From assembly GCA_007994965.1 (NCBI GenBank), contig VOPW01000002.1:58477-122476 (forward strand): a DNA stretch of 64,000 nucleotides, written 5' to 3'. The position numbers were made by a program, and so were the translations under genes. Under the pieces are notes generated by a model. The model was given only the letters and a program-made list of their open reading frames with translations, was not told the origin of the DNA and did no database searches. How positions within the stretch are numbered: the stretch's first letter is position 1; each line of letters opens with the position of its first letter. Below are positions 17,211-27,275 of this stretch, piece after piece. This DNA comes from Piscinibacter aquaticus (GTDB lineage Bacteria; Pseudomonadota; Gammaproteobacteria; Burkholderiales; Burkholderiaceae_C).

Positions 17211-18239
17211 ATGGAAACCGTTATTGCTCTCGACGTTGGCCACTCTGCTGTCAAGGTCGTAGCCGACTCGGGCGGCCTCCGGCAGCAACTCATGTTCCGC
17301 AGCGTCGCCATCCCCGCCTTCCACATATCCGAGGACTCCGCGCGTGCTGCTGCCGACCGTGACACCGTGACGGTCGCTGGCCAGCCCTACTTCTTCGGCG
17401 ACACCGCCGTCGTCCAGGGACGCGCTGACGTGGAATCCGGCCTCAGCGAGAGCTGGATCACGACTCCCCAGTACGCCGCCCTCTTCCTCGGTGCCGTCAA
17501 GCGTCTGTCCCTGCTACCCAACCCCGTCACCTCCGACAGGGCGATCTTCGTGGTCGGCCTTCCGGCTAAGTACTTCGCCCAACAGCGCAGCCTGCTGAAG
17601 ACGACCCTCCAGCAGCACGTACCCGGCGCCGAGATCATCGTGCGGCCGCAGCCGATGGGGCCCTACTGCTGCATCCAGTTCAACCCGGACGGAACCGAGA
17701 ACCGCGAGCGCAACATGGCCGACGAGAGCTGGGGCGTCGTCGAGGTGGGCCACTTCACCTCCGACTTCGCCCTGTTCAAGGGAGGCGTCTGGACAGAGCA
17801 CGGCTCCGGCAGCTGCAAGGGCGGCTACGTCGCGGCCGAGGAGCTGTCCCGCCTCCTGCAGGAACGTGACGGCATCAACGTCTCCCCGCTCGAGGCCACC
17901 GCGGCGATCGAGGCCGGGTCCATTCGCATCTTCGGCAAGAAGGTCGACATCAAGCCGTATCTCCAGTCCGCCGGCATGCCCATCGCAGCCGAGATCCTCG
18001 AGCACGCGACCGGGCTCATGGAGCGCGACGCGCGAGCGCTCGACGGCATCATCATCGCCGGCGGTGGCGCCCCGCTCGTCTACCAGCAGCTTCAAGCCAA
18101 GTGGCCGCACACGGTCTTGGCCGATAACAGCCGCATGACCGTGGCCGAGGGCTTCTGCCGCCTCGGCTGTGCTCTCCGTGCCGACCGCCGGCTGCGAGCT
18201 GCCCGAGCTGCCGCCCAGGCCACCAAGCAGCCTGCCTGA
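17211..18239 (+). CDS. parM: ParM/StbA-type actin-like partition ATPase
   Basis: 342 residues from the ATG at 17211, preceded by AGGA 7 bp upstream; a longer frame from 17007 would run through the repeat array and is rejected. Actin-fold motifs: phosphate-1 loop VIALDVGHSAVKVVADSGG near the N-terminus, phosphate-2 type VVEVGHFTSDFALFKGG at about 180-196, and adenosine motif LDGIIIAGGGAPLV at about 282. Such proteins form filaments that push sister plasmids apart, anchored through ParR on parC. The following parR gene starts 3 bp after the stop, so the two are coupled. The frame is intact. Confidence 0.85.
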   Translation: METVIALDVGHSAVKVVADSGGLRQQLMFRSVAIPAFHISEDSARAAADRDTVTVAGQPYFFGDTAVVQGRADVESGLSESWITTPQYAALFLGAVKRLSLLPNPVTSDRAIFVVGLPAKYFAQQRSLLKTTLQQHVPGAEIIVRPQPMGPYCCIQFNPDGTENRERNMADESWGVVEVGHFTSDFALFKGGVWTEHGSGSCKGGYVAAEELSRLLQERDGINVSPLEATAAIEAGSIRIFGKKVDIKPYLQSAGMPIAAEILEHATGLMERDARALDGIIIAGGGAPLVYQQLQAKWPHTVLADNSRMTVAEGFCRLGCALRADRRLRAARAAAQATKQPA

Positions 18240-18241
18240 CC

Positions 18242-18691
18242 ATGTCCTGGCTGCGCACCTCCGGTCCGAAGCCGACCACGCGCTACAGCTTCACCGTCAA
18301 CTTCGAGTCTCATCCAGAGCTCGAACCACTGGCGCACCATCTCTGGTCACTCTCACCTGCCCCCACCACCAGGAACCGGGCGATCCTTCAGCTACTGCAG
18401 GCTGGTTTCCAGGCACTGCTCCTCCAGGCCGATGCCCTCGGTACCAGCCCGGCGGCTCCCCGAGCAGCACCCGCGCCCGCCGCTACACGGAGCCATCCTC
18501 CGGCAGACGTAGGCGCAGCCGCTGTTCCGCCCGCGCGTTCCGCGGTCACGGCGGCCCAGTCCGCAGCCTCGCAGCCACCGACTCCACTTGCCAACGTTCA
18601 GGCGCCTGCCGGTCTCCCGCAGGATCACGCCGCTGACGCCGGCGAGCTCTCGCCCGCCGCCAGTCGGTTCATCAACCAGTTCGACGACTGA
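18242..18691 (+). CDS. parR: ParR-like partition adaptor
   Basis: 149 residues. The N-terminal 60 residues (RYSFTVNFESHPELEPLAHH, then TTRNRAILQLLQAGFQALLL) fit a ribbon-helix-helix DNA-binding unit. The middle is a long Ala/Pro/Ser linker, and the C-terminus ends in a short conserved-looking tail, AASRFINQFDD, which could be the ParM contact. It starts 3 bp after parM. Sequence similarity alone is weak, as is usual for ParR; the call rests on size, layout and position. Confidence 0.65.
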   Translation: MSWLRTSGPKPTTRYSFTVNFESHPELEPLAHHLWSLSPAPTTRNRAILQLLQAGFQALLLQADALGTSPAAPRAAPAPAATRSHPPADVGAAAVPPARSAVTAAQSAASQPPTPLANVQAPAGLPQDHAADAGELSPAASRFINQFDD

Positions 18692-18846
18692 GCGCCGCGG
18701 CCGCCTTCCCTTGGTTGTGGCTTTGCCTTCACCTCGGTGCTGGATCGCTGCATACATCAGCAGGGGTGTGAAGCTTGCCAGCATGCCCTTGACGCCTGCT
18801 GCTAAGCGCCAGACACTCTGACCGCCGCATTCAGGCAACAAAGCCC

Positions 18847-18880
18847 AAGCGCGTCAGGGATCGCAAGCCCCTGACGCGTT
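18847..18880. terminator. Bidirectional terminator between parR and repB
   Basis: Stem AAGCGCGTCAGGG paired with CCCTGACGCGTTT around an 8-nt loop, between two convergent transcription units. Confidence 0.75.
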
Positions 18881-18929
18881 TGGCATTTGTGGGGCCCCAA
18901 CTTTCGGGGACCAGATTCACTCATCAGAT

Positions 18930-20292
18930 CTACGCGAACAGATCGCCCTCCGGCGCCTTCTTGTTCCAGTCCGGCCCGTATTCGCGCTCGCCGTAGATCC
19001 GCACCACAGTTGCGCCCAGCATCCCGTGCAGGATGTCGCCCTGAGCAGCACGCCTGCTCACCACCGCGTTCAGCAACCCCTGCCTTCCCAGGTGAGACAG
19101 CGCTTCGTCAATGAGCGCCCTCTTCTGTTCCGGGCTTAGCGCCTGGATCCGTTCGCGAATCTCGTCGCGGCGCTGCTGGACCCACTCTTCCTCCGGCGGA
19201 AGCAACCGGGGTGTCGGCGCCTCGGTCGGCTTCGGAGGAGCCGTCTGCGCGTCCTTTCCGGTGGCGTCCAGCTCCTGCGCGTCACTCGCCGCGATGTCTC
19301 CCTGCTGATGGTTGCGAACGAGAGATCGCAAGTACGAGTACGGGTTGTCCACGTTGGAGAGCTTTGAGTTCCCCACTCGCGACTCGAGCACTGCAACCTT
19401 CTCGCGCACCAAGTCCTCGTCGAACTCCTCGATCAACCCCTCCAGCTTCGCAGCTCTGATGCCGAGCAGTTCTCCCCGACGAATCAGGTGTGCATCAACC
19501 GGGCCCTTTGCCCTCCGTCCAACGACGACCTGCTTCTTCTTCCGGATCGCGAACTGCACTTCGACGACTGCACGCCCCTGCTTGTGCTCGATCAGTTCGA
19601 TCTCGAGATCCGTCGCCGCATTGATCTCGGCTACAGCCTTCTTCACCCGCTCGTTCTTGAGCTTTCGCCATTCGCGGCGCTCGGTGCCCGCAGGGGTCGG
19701 GCTGATGGCGTCTGACCACCGGTGGTTGACTTCCTGCTGGTGAGTCCTGACGGGTTGTCTCGGTATCGCGCGCAGATCTCGTACAACGCAATGGAGGCGT
19801 AGCTGCTGAGTCTTGCGATCACTTCAAGATCGAGCCGTGCCCACTGGCCGGATCGCGGAGAGCGGCAATGATCGTCGGCGGGAACGACCAGCGAACCCAG
19901 TTTTCTCCGTTCCTGAGTTCGATGATCACCTCGGAGAGCATGGAGAACCCCTGCCACTTCACACCGTCGCCTGGAGCCGTGGACTCCCAGTCCACTGTGA
20001 AGTCCCGCATCTCCTTGAGATAGCGCTTTGCGTCGGTTCGGTCGTTCTCGCTGGCCCCAGAGCTACGGAGCATCGCCGCCAGCGGAGCTTCGAACATGTA
20101 GTCGGCAGGCGGCATGGCATTCATCGCATCCAACCGTACCTGCGAGATGTGTAGCATGACCTCGTAGATCTTCCGCCCGGTCGCCGTCATCCGGCCGGAC
20201 GTCAGAACCATCACGGTCATCTCGTGGGGTTTCCGCAGTTCGGCTGTCGCCTTCTCGGCGGGCGCGGCTGGTCCTTGGCTGGCTGACTCCAT
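18930..20292 (-). CDS. repB: RepB/Rep_3-type replication initiator, two frameshifts
   Basis: The gene reads MESASQGPAAPAEK...KPHEMTVMVLTSGRMTATGR...WVRWSFPPTIIAALRDPA in a first frame. It then shifts to QWARLDLEVIARLSSYASIA, then LYEICARYRDNPSGLTS, and shifts again to QEVNHRWSDAISPTPAGTER, then EWRKLKNERVKKAVAEINAA and ELIEHKQGRAVVEVQFAIRK. This is the two-winged-helix layout of Rep_3 initiators. Both shifts are repaired by one added C (GCCAG to GCCCAG near 19848; AGCAGG to AGCCAGG near 19738). The product would be about 454 residues with an acidic, proline-containing C-terminal extension. It reads away from the iteron origin just upstream. If the indels are real, the plasmid lacks this initiator. 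Confidence 0.8.
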
Positions 20293-20299
20293 ACTTCAG

Positions 20300-20900
20300 T
20301 GTACGTCCAAGATGCTTTGGACGGTTCAGGTCGCCAAACCGCCCAATCCTGGCTTCGTGCTCAGATGCAGCCGGCTGCTGCCGGTGGCGATCCGGACAAT
20401 AGGGTCCTTGGTGCGGCCGCTTGCTCTCAGGCCGGTGGAAAGCTGGACAGTTGCCGGCGCGCACTGGATTGAGCGGTTCTCAGTACCGGTGCAGATCTGG
20501 ACAGTTCGCTCCGCTGGCCGGCAGCGACTGCTGTTGAGGCGCGGTGTGAACCTGGACACTTCCGTCTGGGAGCATTCCTAGCACCCTTCGGGAGGCGGTG
20601 GAAAGCTGGACACTTTGGGTTTGGGAGTCGTTCCGATAGTTTTCCACAGGCTGCGGCGCGCAAATTTTGATGACATGGCCTGCATCGCAGGTTAAAGCAG
20701 ACGTCCAGTGGAAGGCTGGACATTTGGCGGTGGATGAACGGACGGATCCGAGGTCAATCTGGACGCTTCCGGTGCCGAGCTGGACAGTTGGTGCGGCCGA
20801 TCGTTCCTAAGTCATTGTCCGAACGAGAGAATTCTAGGTTGTCCACAGCCGTAGACTCTTTTAACCTTCTGAAGACTCTCTCTTAATCTCGGGGCTTGGG
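20300..20900. other. oriV: Iteron-bearing replication origin
   Basis: Seven direct copies of CTGGACA(G/C/T)TT or a one-base variant begin at 20443, 20497, 20552, 20606, 20716, 20759 and 20780, with a looser one at about 20317. The first five are spaced 54, 55, 54 and 110 bp. DnaA-box-like words occur at about 20640 (TTTTCCACA) and 20839 (TTGTCCACA), and an AT-richer stretch follows at 20858-20888. It lies between repB and parA, as expected for an iteron plasmid origin. Confidence 0.8.
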
Positions 20901-21045
20901 AGTCGGAATGCGTGGAAGACTCCACGTAGGTTCTCTCCGCTCGAGTTCGACCCACCGACAAGATGAGCGTGTGTTAGGAGAACAGACGGTTTTACGGCCG
21001 TTGGTCGCATAATCGCCCAATCGTACATAGGCGATCCTCCTGCAC

Positions 21046-22226
21046 ATGGACATCAAGCAAACCATCAAGCGCCAGACCCTCGCCGACATCGAAGGCACCG
21101 CCACGCGCGTTGCAGCAATCCTGAGTGGGATTCGGTCGCACATGCTCTCACCCAACGAGAAGAAGCAGGCGCCTGTCTTGAGTACGGTCGAGCTTGCCGA
21201 CCTCTGTGGCGTCGACAAGAAGAAGATCTCCTATCGGCTCACGCGCGGCGACCTTCCTCAAGGGACGATGCGCGGCTATCGACGTGAGTGGACGATGGAG
21301 GAAGCCCTCCCCTGGATCCGTTCGTTCCGTGCTCACGCAATGCGCCCTGCCGGCGCTGCAGCTACGACCATCACGGTGGCCAACTTCAAGGGCGGCGTGG
21401 CCAAGACGGTTACCGCGGTGACCTTGGCGCAGGGTCTCGCACGCAAGGGTTTGCGGACGGCCGTCGTGGATCTGGACCCGCAGGGTTCTGCCACGACCCT
21501 CTTCGGAGTGCTGCCGGAGAAGGATGTGGAGATGGAGCACACGGCGATGCCGCTCTTTGCCGGCCAGCAGTCGGACTTGGACTATGCGTTCCGACCCACC
21601 TACTGGCCGAACATCGACTGGTATGTGCCGCGCCGATGCTCTTCGGCGCCGAGTTCGCTCTGCCTGCCGGGCAGTCGAACGACCCCGGGTTCGAGTTCTG
21701 GCGCGTCCTGGACCGTGGCCTCGACAACGCTCGAGAGACGTACGACGTCATCATCATCGATACGCCGCCCAGTCTGAGCTACGTGACTATCAACGCCCTT
21801 CTGGCCGCGGACGGCCTCATCGTCCCCCTGCCCCCTTCGGCGCTGGATTTCGCGTCGTCCTCGCAGTTCTGGGAGTTGTTCTCCGATCTCACGAACCAGC
21901 TCCTGCGCAACCGCGGCCAGGACAAGAACTTCGAGTTCATCGACGTGTTGCTCTCTCGTGTCGAGGCCTCCGATACCGCGAGCACCGTTGTTCGTCAGTG
22001 GATCCTCGAAGCCTACGGTGACAAGGTGCTTCCTATCGAGATTCCCAAGACTTCGGCCACTGCCACCGCGAGCGCTGAGTTCGGGACCGTCTACGATCTT
22101 CCTCGCGGCTCGATCAACGCCAAGACCTTCGACCGCGCTCGAGACGCCTACGACCGTATGTGTGAACTCGTCGAGCAGCAAGTCAGGGCCGTATGGGCAT
22201 TGCAGTTGACCGAGATGGGAGCCTGA
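21046..22226 (+). CDS. parA: ParA partition ATPase, one frameshift
   Basis: A type Ia-like ParA of about 393 residues. The N-terminal about 105 residues carry a helix-turn-helix (STVELADLCGVDKKKISYRL), used in this class for operator binding. The deviant Walker A is FKGGVAKTVTAVTLAQGL at about 115, and Walker B is YDVIIIDTPPSLSYVTINAL. The frame breaks near 21632, where GTGCCGCGCCGATG would read correctly as GTGCCGGCGCCGATG (V-P-A-P-M); one G is missing. The second frame runs to 22226. The stop overlaps closely with the parB start at 22228. Together with parB and the downstream palindromes it forms a second, independent partition system. Confidence 0.85.
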
Positions 22227-22227
22227 G

Positions 22228-23295
22228 ATGAGCCTCAAGGACAAAGCTTCGAAGATCGACTTCAGCGCCCTGGTTCCGCCAGCAGCTTCAGGTGACCCGG
22301 CTGAGGGATCGAATCGTCCCAGGACGGCCCCCGGCCTGATGATGGCTCAGGCCAATGAGCAGCGCTCCGAACTGCTGCGAGAGAACGAGCAGCTGCGCGA
22401 CAAGGTCAAGGATCTTGATGTGCTTGCTTCGCGCGTCGACGAGCTTCAGGATGAGCTCAAGGGCTGGGATGGGGCCAAGGCAACCGGGTTGCTCGACCCG
22501 AAAGTTGTCGGGCGAAGCAAGTGGGCGAACAGAGATGTTGCTCACTTTGCCACCACAGAGTTCCAACAGCTCAAGATCGAGATTGCGAATGCCGGCGGGA
22601 ACATCCAGCCAGTCAAGGTTCGACCGCTGCCGAAGGTGGACGCGAACGGGGTCCAGTACGAGATCGTCTTCGGACATCGCCGCCACCAGGCCTGCCTTGA
22701 GCTCGGACTTCCTGTGCTCGCGCTGGTCGACAACATGGATGAGCGCGGCCTGTTCGTCGAGATGGATCGAGAGAATCGCTCTCGCGCCAACCTTTCACCG
22801 TGGGAGCAAGGCTGCATCTACCGCCGAGCCCTCGACACTGGCCTATTTCCTTCCGCACGGAAACTCGCGGAGGCTGTCGGCGCGGATTCCGGAAACGTGA
22901 CCAGGGCGCTCGCGCTGGCAAGTTTGCCGCCAGAGGTCGTAGCTGCTTTTCCGAGTCCGTTCGATCTGCAGTATCGGTGGTCGAAGCCTCTGGCCGACGC
23001 CGTCGCCGCTGATCCCGACGGCTTGATCAAGCGGGCTTCTGACATTGCGTCATTGTCACCACGCCCAGCGCCCAAGGCTGCCTTCGACCGGCTGACCAAG
23101 ACGTCCGCCGAGCCCGCAGGGAAGGGCTCTCCGATCGAGATTCAAGTCGCCGGCAAACCTGCCGCCTCTCTGGTGGTCGACGCCAAGGGCCACATTCTGG
23201 TCAACGTGCTCCCCGGTGCCCTGGACGCTTCGCGAGTGACCGAACTCGCGTCCTTGCTCGAGTCCTTCTTGAGCAAGAAGTCTGCAAAGCGGTAG
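22228..23295 (+). CDS. parB: ParB partition protein
   Basis: 355 residues, intact. An N-terminal coiled-coil stretch (about 45-75) precedes the ParB/Srx-like CTP-binding domain: QPVKVRPLPKVDANGVQYEI, then VFGHRRHQACLELGLPVLAL, where GHRRHQA stands for the usual GERRxRA box, and EMDRENRSRANLSPWEQG. A helix-turn-helix region follows (SARKLAEAVGADSGNVTRAL). The C-terminal part (about 290-355) would dimerise. It starts 2 bp after parA and is followed within 10 bp by the first palindromic parS-like site. Confidence 0.9.
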   Translation: MSLKDKASKIDFSALVPPAASGDPAEGSNRPRTAPGLMMAQANEQRSELLRENEQLRDKVKDLDVLASRVDELQDELKGWDGAKATGLLDPKVVGRSKWANRDVAHFATTEFQQLKIEIANAGGNIQPVKVRPLPKVDANGVQYEIVFGHRRHQACLELGLPVLALVDNMDERGLFVEMDRENRSRANLSPWEQGCIYRRALDTGLFPSARKLAEAVGADSGNVTRALALASLPPEVVAAFPSPFDLQYRWSKPLADAVAADPDGLIKRASDIASLSPRPAPKAAFDRLTKTSAEPAGKGSPIEIQVAGKPAASLVVDAKGHILVNVLPGALDASRVTELASLLESFLSKKSAKR

Positions 23296-23304
23296 CAGAG
23301 GGGA

Positions 23305-23427
23305 GGGTGCTGTACCGTACAGCACCCGGGTCTGGCCATCTTCGAACCGCGGGGTGCTGTACGGTACAGCAGGCGAGCCAAGCAACTTGGTTCGGAAAGC
23401 GATAGGTCGGGCGCTGTACCGTACAGC
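23305..23427. promoter_or_regulatory. parS: Three parS-like palindromes
   Basis: Palindromes sharing GCTGTAC(C/G)GTACAGC at 23305-23327 (arms extended to GGGTGCTGTAC/GTACAGCACCC), 23355-23371 and 23413-23427. They immediately follow parB. Centre spacings are 47 and 57 bp. Position and symmetry fit the centromere bound by ParB. Confidence 0.85.
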
Positions 23428-23491
23428 ACCCCAACTGCCGACCAAGCCAGGAACCGGAGTAGGGCGCGGGTACACGCACTTCCTGCTCGAT

Positions 23492-25429
23492 TCAGGCTTC
23501 TGACCTACCCCCGCGCTGGCTTGACCGACGAGCGAACGCCTCCTGCATCGCCTTGTGCTTTCGCGCCTTCTCGGCCCTCACGTAGATCGAGGTCGTGGCC
23601 AAACTCTCGTGGCCGAGGTTGGCTTGCAGTACATCCTGCGGCACCCCTCTGGCGGCCGCGTGCGACCCGTAGGTGTGCCGCAGCCAGTGCGTTGACGCCT
23701 CCTGATCCGGTCAGCCGCCCGCCTGTCCTTCGCGTACACCGCCTGCGCACACCGGTCGAAGGCCCCGCTCAGGATGTCGTGGATCCGGGCCGTCCCGAGC
23801 GGCTCGTTCCCCTTCAGCTTCGCGATCAGCGGCGTCGCTGGGTCGTTGGCCAGCAGATCCGCCTGCAGCCCACGCTCCCGGAAGTACCCCTCCAGCGCCT
23901 CCACGGCTGGGTCGGGCAGGGGCACCTCGCGCCACTTGTTGCGCTTGCCAAGCACCATGATCGACCACGCCCACTCGCCGTCGTCGAGCTGCTCGTGGCG
24001 CAGCCAGCCCACGACCGCCGCCGACATCTCCGCCAGCGCATGCCGGTCATGTAGGCGAAGTCCAGCATGAAACGCAGCCGCACGAGGGCAGGGGAGGGCG
24101 CTCCACCGGCTTCCTCGACCTGCTCGGAGATCCAGCCCTGCACCAGCTCCCACTGCTTCTGCGAGAGCGCCCGCAGCTGCGGCATCGTCGGCGCCGCGGT
24201 CCGCGCCGGCACGTCGTCCCACGGGTTCGAGTCAAGTAGTGGCGCCGCACCAGCCACTCGCACAACCCGCGCACGATCGTCATCGCCGCGGTCTGCGAGG
24301 TGGCCGCCAGCGGGCCCTCGAAGGGTCGCCAGGCCTCCGACCAGCGCTGGGCGTTGCGCGGCCCGACCCATTCCGGACCCGGTGCGGCCAGGAAGTCCCG
24401 GTAGGCCACGCAGTCGTCGCCGTCCAGGCTGGAGAGCGCCTTGCGGCGCTCCATCACGGACCAGAGGAGGAACCGTTCCGCCTCCTTGCGGTAGGCCCGC
24501 CGGTGTGGGTGCCCTGGACGCGCAGCCGCAGCCAGGCCTGGATCGCCTCGTAGTCGTCGGCCGCCTTGATCTTGCAGCGCTCCACCGGCGCCCGGTTCAG
24601 GCCCGTCGAGCCGTCGAGCGAGGAGGGCGGGGCGAAGCGCTCCAGCGGCACGATGCCGGTGCGCGGCGGCGGGGTGAGGGCGGCGGTGTCGATCCGTGCC
24701 GCCGGGACGAGGGCAGGGTAGGGGAGGGCGCCCAGCGTGGCCTCGTGCTCGCGCAGCCAGCGCACGATCCGCGCCGCGCCCTCCGGGCCGATCTTCGGCA
24801 CACCGCGGTACCAGTGGTAGCCCTTGGTGCGGATCCAGTAGACCAGCTCCTCGAGCCGCTGGATGCCGACCACCGCGAGCCGTGCCGCCAGACGCTCGTC
24901 CAGCCAGGCCGCGACGGCATCCGCCGGCGCCGGGTCCCGGGCGCCGACACGTTCGAGCCACTTCACCGCCTCGACGGGCGCTCGCGCAGCCGCTGCCGGC
25001 GGCGGGCGGCGCTGCGCGAGTCGGCCCGGCCGCCTTGCCCGGCGCCCTGCCCGCCGTGCTCCTGCTGGTACAGCTCGATCAGCTCGGCCTCGCTGTAGTA
25101 GTCGGCCGGCTGCTGGGCAGCGAACTCCTCCAGCGTCGGCACCTTCGGCCCGGTGTCCGGGATGGCCTCGGGATCACGGCGGAGCAGGGCGGCCAGCTCG
25201 GGTCGGCCATTGGCGCGGGCGATACCGCCGAGCTCGTCGAGCAGCCGCTTCAGTTCGCCGCGGGCCCGCCGGCCGTCGCCGGCGCCGTCGACATAGAGGT
25301 AGCGGTTCCAGGCGTCGACCGGTCCAGGCCCTCGGCCCAGCTGCGCACGAAGGCCAGCCGCTGGGTGCCCAGGCGCCGGCCGGCGGCGGCGGAGCGAGCA
25401 GGCTTGCGGTGCTTCGTGCGGTCGGTCAT
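23492..25429 (-). CDS. Tyrosine recombinase with long N-terminal domain, six frameshifts
   Basis: Begins MTDRTKHRKPARSAAAGRRL at 25429. The N-terminal half has segments such as LEELVYWIRTKGYHWYRGVP of the DUF3701-type phage-integrase N-domain, followed by the core-binding area RRAYRKEAERFLLWSVMERR. The catalytic domain has DFAYMTGMRLAEMSAA (first Arg), THWLRHTYGSHAAARGVPQD (HxxR) and LGHESLATTSIYV (His and Tyr). Breaks near 25320, 24975, 24510, 24230, 24035 and 23700 are each repaired by one added G or C. The corrected protein is about 645 residues. It lies just after parS; no attachment site was identified. Confidence 0.8.
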
Positions 25430-26740
25430 GCGGTCGTTCGTGTCGGGCGTGGCCGGTCAGTGCGGATGCGTGGGTAGCAGCTCGTCGCGTCGCCGTTCAG
25501 CTTTGAACTCTGCTGGCACCGCGCTAAGTGCTTGTCGCACAAGGATCTGGCGCGAAGTCTGCCACGAACGGGGTGGATTGTCGGGCTTTTTCATGTGCCT
25601 TGATAATATGGTTTATCAAGGCACCCGTTGCCGAAGATATCGGGCAGGGCGGTCAGAAGTCCGGCTGGCGGGCTTCTCGCTGCAAAGATAGCTCGCTTCG
25701 GCACCACCTTGCAGATCGTTGGAGAGTCGCCGGCCGAGGCCTGCGATCCAAGAATGCGACGGACCGGTGATCGATGTGGCCGCCAGCAACGGCAATACCG
25801 CGCTCGCGGCAGCCCAACGCGAATGCACCGTGACCTCCACCCGCTACATGGGAAGACTGCGAGACCAAGTGCTCCGAGAGGGCCGAAGCGTTGGCCCGGG
25901 CGCTCGCCGAGCTGCACCCGGAGATGCTGCTCTGGCCCGGTACGGCACCCCAGTCGCTGCACGCGCAGGCACAGCCCGTCCTCACCCTGTGCGAGACGCT
26001 GGATGGACCCGTTCAACTGGTCGGGGCTCTTTCGGCGGCGCTGTCGCGCCAAAGGCAGCCTAGTTGTTCGGGTCGCGCATCGCACGAATCGTGCTGCTGG
26101 AGCCGATCCCCTTCCACTTGGTTCAGCGGGCTGCCCGCATGTTGGCCTGTCTGGAGTCCTGTGCGCTGAGGGACCGCGGCAAGTGCTTTGGTGCGCTGGG
26201 GTCTGGTCACGCGTGGCGGAGCGATTATTCGACTGCCGGCTGGGCGATGGAACCTGGCACGCCACGCCCGACAACCGCCGGGCCCCGTTCGCGAAGAGTC
26301 TGCCGCCGAACTTTCATAAGTGGGACGCGGTGACGAACGAATGCACCTCAGTCGATGTCTGGAAGAGACTGCTTGCAACGCTTGTTCTAAGTTACCAGGC
26401 AACACTGCCACCCATCGCACAGATCGTGTCGCTGTTAGTGGAGGCGTGCACTCACTAGTAGTTTTCGACAGCCTCGTAGGGCTGGCACATGCCGCCGCTG
26501 ACCCACCCGTAACTCGTCAACCCCGTGGTGCAGCGGTTCCTAAAGGCGGGGCTTGCCTGACCGGCGACAGGGCAGGATGCCTCGACCGCATGTAGCCGGC
26601 CGCCAATAGCAGATGAGACGGGGATGGCTGCTCCCGGCCGTCGGCTCGGGTGACATCATGGTCGGGAGCGCTGTCCCGCAAGCGCGCGGTCTGGGCGGCC
26701 GTCGGACATGTTCGGACCTGTCGGAACGCCGCCAACACAG
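25430..26740. other. Degenerate region with a methyltransferase fragment
   Basis: No intact gene. The plus-strand reading at about 25765-25860, VIDVAASNGNTALAAAQREC followed by TVTSTRY, resembles motif I of a class I SAM-dependent methyltransferase (usually DVAAGNGN...VTSTDY), but nothing coherent follows. The rest holds only shadow frames. Confidence 0.45.
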
Positions 26741-26748
26741 ACACGCTG

Positions 26749-27036
26749 TCAGCGTACCGGCGGCAATTTGCCTCGCCATGTGCGCAAGGAAAGCCTCGAC
26801 ACCGTGGCGGCCCGCGTGTCGACATCGTAGATCAGGCGATAGCGCTCGTGCGCGATCAGCTCGCGCGTGCCGGCAACCAACCCCGGCATTCCGAGCATCG
26901 GAAACTCTTCAAGCCGCGAAGCTGTCTCGCCGAACAGCTCGTCCATCGCGATGGACGCGCGGACGTTGTCCTCGGCGCTGTGGGTCATGATGTCGAAGCG
27001 GTCCTGCTCGGCCTGAGTGGTGCATCGGACCTTCAC
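26749..27036 (-). CDS. ParE/RelE-family toxin, orphan
   Basis: 95 residues from a GTG start whose first bases overlap the stop of an upstream frame (GCGTGAAGG), the usual antitoxin-toxin coupling. Family features: QAEQDRFDIMTHSAEDNVRA, LEEFPMLGMPGLVAGTREL, ERYRLIYDVD. The last 20 residues (SRLSLRTWRGKLPPVR) deviate from the usual WVLALVHTARQWPP-like end, so the toxin may be damaged. Only about 10 codons of the presumed antitoxin remain upstream, because the end of an IS21 element begins at 27066. A toxin retained without its antitoxin suggests it is inactive. Confidence 0.7.
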   Translation of the reverse strand: MKVRCTTQAEQDRFDIMTHSAEDNVRASIAMDELFGETASRLEEFPMLGMPGLVAGTRELIAHERYRLIYDVDTRAATVSRLSLRTWRGKLPPVR

Positions 27037-27275
27037 GCATTGAACTCACCGGTCCGCCGCAGCGGTGTCGTTCGCCGCGTGGCGAAATCCGCTTCGACCT
27101 TATCGTTGGAGCGCCCGAGCTGCGCGCGCATGTCCTTGCGCGCGATCGCGATGTGGACCAACCTCGGTATGGTGCTGGCCCAGGCCCTGGTCGCCGAAAT
27201 GCGCCGACGTAACGTCGTGGCTTCGCGCACCTGCCCGAGCATTTCGCGCGTCGATGACGGCCGATCGGAGGGCGG

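Noticed and set aside
24067..25691. Plus-strand frames of 200-340 codons over the recombinase
   Set aside because: Shadows of the minus-strand recombinase; Arg/Pro/Ala-rich and without motifs.
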